Source of the DNA: Cenococcum geophilum 1.58
Lineage: Eukaryota > Ascomycota > Dothideomycetes > Gloniales > Gloniaceae
Direction: 5' to 3'
Length of the DNA stretch: 64,000 nucleotides
NCBI GenBank assembly: GCA_001692895.1
Contig: KV748288.1
Location: 161,395 to 225,394, forward strand
The notes below the pieces were generated by a model, which did no database searches, was not told where the DNA came from, and saw only the letters and a list, made by a program, of their open reading frames with translations. The translations under genes and the position numbers were made by a program. Positions within the stretch are counted from its first letter, which is position 1; each line of letters opens with the position of its first letter. Of this stretch, positions 58,780 to 64,000 are shown piece by piece.

Positions 58780-61345
58780 AATCTTCTTACCCTATAGTCT
58801 ACTTTATAGTTAAAGGAAGCCCCCCTAGCCTCCTCCTCCCCTTCTTTTTATAGCCTTTAGAACGAATTTAAGGCCCAGACGGCACGGCTATACGATATTT
58901 ATAAGGCTTAGCACTTAAAGAATACTATAAGGGCGTACGAGCTAAAGCAGAAAAAGTGGGAAGACTAGTATGTAAGATTAAAAGGTAATACGGATAGCGC
59001 CTAGGTAACAGAAGATAAGCTTTACCTATTTTTAGAGCAGTAAGTTATTAACTAAGAATTACGGGCTACTAGCTATTAAAAACGGAAGTTAAAATAGAAA
59101 GAGATATAAAAAGATAGTAAGTAGGTAAAGAAGAGGCAGAAGATAGTTAAGTAGGTAGGGCAGCTAGAGGGGAAGTTAGCTATAGGGGCAGCCGTAGGGG
59201 TAGCTATAGGCATAAAAGAGGAAGCTATAAAGGAGGAAGGGGAGATATAGGACGAGGAGGCCCTAAATGCCCTATTTAACGAGATAGTCCAATACTTAGT
59301 TATAAATAGCTACGTCTTTGCTATTACTAAGCTTTACGCGTAGTAGTTAAAAGGTAAGACCTTACAGCCGCTATAGGGGGCAAAGCTCTCGGTAGTACTA
59401 GATAGCGTCTACTATAATAAGGACCGGATTTAACGCGTTAACTTTATTAATTAAGGCCTATTTATAATTACTAGCGGCTATAACATTAAAGGGCTTAAAA
59501 AGGTAATTACTTAGTGCTAGGAGACGGGCTCTAAGATACTAGGTTTAGTTAAGTCTTACCTTTAAACTACAGCTAAGTATTTATTAGGTTTATATATACC
59601 CTACCCAGTTTATATAGCTACTATTTTCTAACCCGTTCCTTAGGCCATACTACTATTACCTATAGTAAAAGTAAACGAGACGTTTAGCTTACTAACCTTA
59701 TTTTTATTAAACTAGAGAATAAAGGGCCTAAACTAGATAAGTTAGCGCTATATATAATTATATCAATAACACAAGGGAAGTAGAATTAGCACGGCAAGGT
59801 TAAGTATATAGGCTATATACAAAACGCTAACCCTATCCTCTACCCCCTCTCTATAGTAGCCTTTTACTTCTTTAACCACTAGGGTAAAGATAGCGCTAAA
59901 AGCTTCCCATCCTTTTAGCAGCTAGAGGACTACTATAACCTATACGTCTTCCCTAGTAGTATTAAAGTACCGTAACGGCCGCTAAGCTATTATACACAGT
60001 TTAAATAGAATAAAAAGATATTCTAAGGGGTAGGAATTTACTTAAAGGAGAAGACCTATAGCGCCTATAAGCAGAGCATCCGGCATACTAAGCTTAGCGG
60101 CGTTAAGGAGACCTAAATTAGACGGGCCAGACGCTAAAATATAGACGCGATAACGGGAGCCTACCTTAGCTACCTACCCCATGCGTTTATGCGGTCAATT
60201 ACCGGCTTCCTAAAGGAAGGAAAGGGCTACTTTCTCCCCCACGCACGGGAGGTGCCGGGGAAGGCCCTTTATTTAAAGATATGGCCTAGGACTAACGTCT
60301 AGCTAAAATATATAGAGGCCTACTATCTAGGTAAGGCCGATAATAAGGTTATATAGCTTAACCTTATAGGCTTAAAATTTTTACGCCTCCTTTATACGTT
60401 TAGGGTAATCCTATTATAGGACTTAGTAATCCTACGCAAGTAGTTCCTACTCCACCCCCTATAAAAGGACCCCCTTTTTAGCTATAAGGAGTACTAGAGG
60501 TTTACCATACAGGTAAAAAGCTCGCTAGCTAATATAGTTACGCTAGATAAGCTAATAATGCGGAAATACTAGCCTACCTATAAGGCCGTAGCTAAGCTAA
60601 GATATAAGGCTGCAATCTCTAAGATAAAGGGGGTTTAATTACGCGTATAGACGATCTTAGAACGCCTTAGCGAAATAGAAAGGTTATTAGCATTATTTAT
60701 ACCTATATAGATCTAGTAAGGGAAGACGGGTATCTAGATAGGGCCTATAAAGTCCATATATCTACCTTTAGGCGAGCCCGTGCTGTCTACTATAATATCT
60801 ACTATATCTACGCCGCCTACTCGGCTGTCTACAATATCTATACTGCCCGCTTAGCCGCCGTCTATAATATCTATACTACCCGCTTAGCTGCCATCTACAA
60901 TATTTACACTATCCGCTCAGCCGTTTATAATATCTACACCATCTACTTAGCCGTCTATAATATCCACACCACCCGCTTAGCTGTCTACTATATCCGTATT
61001 GCCCCTACTAGCGCAGGCACAAGCTAATACTTAACTATCTCTCCTATTTATTTTTAACCTATAGGCGCCGCTAAGGAAATATAAAATACTTTAAGGCAGT
61101 AATTTAGTCTTCCAGCTCTAAACTAAGTAGACTTTAGGGCTAGTAGGTAGGCCGTTAATTAAAGCTCTTAATTACTGCTAGGGGGCACGCTAGTAAGTTA
61201 ACGGCAAGGCTATATTTTATAGCCGTCGCCGTAAGATAATTAAGAATATAAGACGGCGCGTAGAAGATGGTACAGTAAGAGATAAGAGATAGGCTATTAA
61301 CCAGCTAGAACAGCTACAAGGTCAGCGTTCTTTAGATTAGCTTTA
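58780..61345 (+). pseudogene. Crypton C1 tyrosine recombinase (Ndc10-like), RIP-inactivated
   Basis: Readable through TAG/TAA. N-terminal helical DNA-binding region about 58860-59300 (FKAQTARLYDIYKA). The Ndc10/tyrosine-recombinase core is at about 59700-60260: QGK..W, PSFWQLEDYY, then RHTKLSGVKETWIRRARRWN (His and Arg of the R-H-R-Y set), GAYLSYLPHAFMRSITG with the presumed nucleophile Tyr region. A Ser/Pro/Thr repeat linker (60781-61015) leads to a basic, coiled-coil-like C-terminus ending near 61345. Such enzymes cut and rejoin one strand at a time via a Tyr, integrating circular DNA without target duplication. Trp and Gln codons are stops, so it is inactive. Confidence 0.75.
60781..61015 (+). 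repeat. Coding minisatellite, 30-33 bp units
   Basis: About seven units of the type CCGTCTATAATATCTACACC plus CGCTTAG; the last ones are exactly 30 bp. In frame they give Pro-Ser-Ile-Ile-Ser-Thr-Pro-Pro-Ala decapeptides, a flexible linker within the recombinase. Confidence 0.8.
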
Positions 61346-61369
61346 TAAAAATATCTAAATAGTTATTTT

Positions 61370-61712
61370 ACTATAGTAACTAAGACGCCTTAATATATAA
61401 CTATACTATAGTAACTAAGACGCCTCTATATATAATTACACTATAGTAACCAAAACGCCTTAATATACAACTATACTGTAGTAACTAAGACATCTTAATA
61501 TAGGACTATACTAGTAACCGAGACGTCTTAATATAGGACTGTACTACAGTAACCGAGACGCCTTAATATATAACTACACTATAGTGACCGAAACGCCTTA
61601 ATATAGGACTGCACTATATTAACTAAGACGCCTTAATATAGGACTATACTATAGTAACTAAGATATTTTAATATAGGACTATACTATAGCAACTAAGACA
61701 CCTTAATATAGG
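61370..61712. repeat. 35-bp minisatellite in Crypton C1 3' region
   Basis: Nearly ten units of ACTATAGTAACTAAGACGCC plus TTAATATATAACTAT, 35 bp each. Units vary mainly by transitions (CCGAGACG/CTAAGACA), and one is shortened at about 61505-61520. Non-coding, after the recombinase frame. Confidence 0.85.
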
Positions 61713-61944
61713 AATAAAGCCCATTTAGGTGTTATAAATTCAAAGCAATATTACGCGACCGTCCAGAAGTACCAATCTAACACAAATTATATACCTTTTC
61801 GCCTAAAATCGCGTGCGAAAGTACTTAGGGGCGGTCGCTACGCGACCTCATATAGGGTTCGGGCGCGTTATTAGCAGGGGTAGCCCTAACCTTATATTAA
61901 CCCGGGTTATAACCGCGCTAAATTAGCCCCCCCAATATATAATA

Positions 61945-64000
61945 GGTATTAGAGGTCCGGGTTAGGCTTAGCATAACCTTAGGTTACGTATAACCCCCTA
62001 AGGTCCGCGATATATCGTCCAAATATTACCCCCCCCTTTTAGTAGTGGCCCCTACTTTTTAGACGCGTTTTTAAGGCCTAGGTTAGTACTAGGTTAGTAT
62101 AAAGGACCTTATCGCGCGCCTTTAACCTTATCATCACCTCAATAATCCATTTTTTAACCCTTTTCCTATTTTTATACCCGCGCTAGCTCCTAGCTTACGC
62201 AAGGCTTCTAGTTTTATATAAAACGGCCTACTATAATTCTGATTCTATAATATAGAGCTCTCTTCTTCTCCTCCTCTATTAATATTTACGCGTTTAGTAG
62301 CTTTATTTACCTATACCCACGCTATACTTACGCGTCTTCCCCCTAACCTCTTATAGAGATAAAGTCTTTTAAGAATCTTCTTACCCTATAGTCTACTTTA
62401 TAGTTAAAAAAAGCCCCCCTAGCCTCCTCCTCCCCTTTCTCCTATAGCCTCTAAAACGAATTTAAGGCCCAGACGGCACGGCTATATAATATTTATAAGG
62501 CCTAGCACTTAAAGAATACTATAAAGGCGTACAAGCTAAAGTAAAAAAAGTGGGAAGACTAGTATATAAAATTAAAAGGTAATACGGACAGCGCCTAGGT
62601 AACAGAAGATAAGCTTTACCTATTTTTAGAGTAGTAAGTTGTTAACTAAGAATTACGGGCTACTAGCTATTAAAAACGGAAGTTAAAATAGAAAAAGATA
62701 TAAAAAGATAGCGAGCGGGTAAAGAAGAGGCAGAAGATGGTTAAGTAGGTAGGGTAGCTAGAGGGGAAGTTAGCTATAGGGGCAGCCGTAGGGGCAGCCG
62801 TAGGCATAAGAGAGGAAGCTATAAAGGAGGAAGGGGAGATATAGGACAAGGAGGCCCTAAACGCCCTATTTAACGAGATAGTCCAATACTTAGTTATAAA
62901 TAGCTACGTCTCCGCTATTACTAAGCTTTACGCGTAATAGTTAAAAGATAAGACCTTACAGCCGCTATAGGGGGCAAAGCTCTTAGTAGTACTAGATAGC
63001 GTCTACTATAATAAGGACCGGATTTAACGCGTTAACTTTATTAATTAAGGTTTATTTATAATTACTAGCGGCTATAACATTAAAGGGCTTAAAAAGGTAA
63101 TTACTTAGTGCTAGGAGACGGGCTCTAAGATGCTAGGTTTAGTTAAGTCTTACCTTTAAACTACAGCTAAGTATTTATTAGGTTTATATATACCCTACCC
63201 AGTTTATATAGCTACTATTTTCTAACCCGTTCCTTAGGCCATACTACTATTACCCATAGTAAAAGTAGATAAGATATTTAGCTTACTAACCTTATTTTTA
63301 TTAAACTAGAGAATAAAGGGCCTAAACTAAACAAGTTAGCGCTATATATAATTATATCAATAACATAAGGGAAGTAGAATTAGCACGGTAAGGTTAAGTA
63401 TATAGGCTATATACAGAACGCTAACCCTATCCTCTACCCCCTCTCTATAGTAGCCTTCTACTTCTTTAACCGCTAGGGTAAAGATGGCGCTAAAAGCTTC
63501 CCATCCTTTTAGCAGCTAGAGGACTACTATAACCTATATATCTTCCCTAGCAGTATTAAAGTACCGCAACGGCCGCTAAGCTATTATACACAGTTTAAAT
63601 AGAATAAAAAGATATTCTAGGGGGTAGGAATTTACTTAAAGGAGAAGACCTATAGCGCCTATAAGCAGAGCATCCGGCATACTAAGCTTAGCGGCGTTAA
63701 GGAGACCTAAATTAGACGGGCCAGACGCTAAAATATAGACGCAATAACGGGAGCCTACCTTAGCTACCTACCCTATACGTTTATACGGTCAATTACCGGC
63801 TTCCTAAAAAAAGGAAAGGGCTACTTTCTCCCCTACGCACAGGAGGTGCCAAAAAAGGCCCTCTATTTAAAGATATAGCCTAAGACTAACGTCTAGCTAA
63901 AACGCATAGAGGCCTACTACCTAGGTAGGGCTAATAATAAGGTTATATAGCTTAACCTTACGGGCTTAAGATTTTTACGCCTCCTTTACGCGTTTAGGGT
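61945..64000 (+). mobile_element. Crypton C2, 5' part (runs off the right edge)
   Basis: Near-identical to the first ~2 kb of C1 and in the same orientation. Begins TATTAGAGGTCCGGG. Differences from C1 are almost all transitions with more T/A in C2 (for example CCTCATCATCGCC against CCTTATCATCACC near 62125), so C2 is more RIP-decayed. The recombinase region is present up to and past the RRARRWN block (about 63725); the end is outside the window. Confidence 0.85.
62370..64000 (+). pseudogene. Crypton C2 tyrosine recombinase, partial, RIP-inactivated
   Basis: Colinear with the C1 recombinase. Recognised by FKAQTARLYNIYKA-like sequence near 62460, the Ala/Gly/Glu-rich segment near 62770-62850, and IRHTKLSGVKETWIRRARRW near 63665-63740. 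The His, the Arg pair and the following small-residue turn are present; Trp codons are stops. The repeat linker and C-terminus are outside the window. Confidence 0.75.

Larger units (their letters stand above)
58355..61944 (+). mobile_element. Crypton C1 (tyrosine-recombinase DNA transposon)
   Basis: About 3.6 kb. Starts TATCGGAGGTCCGGG and ends just before the same motif begins in C2, so the two are head-to-tail. No long terminal inverted repeats and no DDE transposase. The coding part is a Crypton recombinase. Four undetermined or RIP-affected positions lie near the start of the coding part; n at 58696, 58701 and 58705. C1 is the least decayed of the three Crypton copies. Confidence 0.8.

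Noticed and set aside
1..64000. CCCTAA/TTAGGG words suggesting telomeric sequence
   Set aside because: Only scattered single copies occur, never in tandem; they result from AT-enriched decay.
1..64000. CRISPR array or bacterial-type operon
   Set aside because: The minisatellites have no unique spacers, introns and RIP show a fungal genome, and no cas-like gene exists.

Overview
The window looks like part of a filamentous ascomycete (Pezizomycotina) genome. Three things point there: Ty3/gypsy chromoviruses, Crypton tyrosine-recombinase transposons and a LINE with zinc-knuckle ORF1; remains of a fungus-specific FunK1 kinase; and pervasive C-to-T/G-to-A decay typical of repeat-induced point mutation (RIP). 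RIP has turned Trp (TGG) and Gln (CAA/CAG) codons into stops almost everywhere, so most open frames outside one island are meaningless, but old proteins can still be read through the TAG/TAA codons. The species cannot be named from this sequence alone.

Layout. 1-1234 is the 3' end of a gypsy element (G1) inserted in a Crypton fragment (1235-2300, minus). 2.7-19 kb and 27-31.9 kb is an AT-rich graveyard of former host-type genes: a FunK1 kinase, a GNAT acetyltransferase, a multi-pass membrane protein, a second protein kinase, a SAP-domain protein, and several coding-like stretches I cannot name. A complete gypsy element (G2, 19110-27060, minus, 425-bp LTRs, 5-bp target duplication) sits exactly in the glycine-loop codons of the second kinase. 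31.95-45.35 kb is a three-level nest: truncated gypsy G3 (minus) is split by complete gypsy G4 (34479-42509, plus), whose 5' LTR is itself split by a 215-bp solo LTR of another family. 45.4-47.7 kb holds hairpin-forming repeats and a gag-like relic. 49340-51598 is a LINE-derived insertion with ORF1 only, a poly(A) tail and a perfect 15-bp target duplication.

51.86-57.98 kb is a non-decayed, more GC-rich gene island with three genes, all predicted to be secreted: a Pro-rich protein with a nucleotidyltransferase-like domain (minus), a six-cysteine small protein with a Kex2-type site (plus), and a four-exon Cys-rich protein with a Ser/Thr-rich, probably beta-structured C-terminal half (plus). 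A fourth small frame has one RIP-type nonsense codon. The island is closed on the right by a truncated copy of the same solo-LTR family and then two head-to-tail Cryptons (58.35-61.94 kb and 61.95 kb to the window end).

The arrangement, secreted-protein genes islanded in RIP-degraded transposons, is the two-speed compartment in which pathogen effector genes are often found. The effector role is an inference; none of the three proteins was matched to a named effector.
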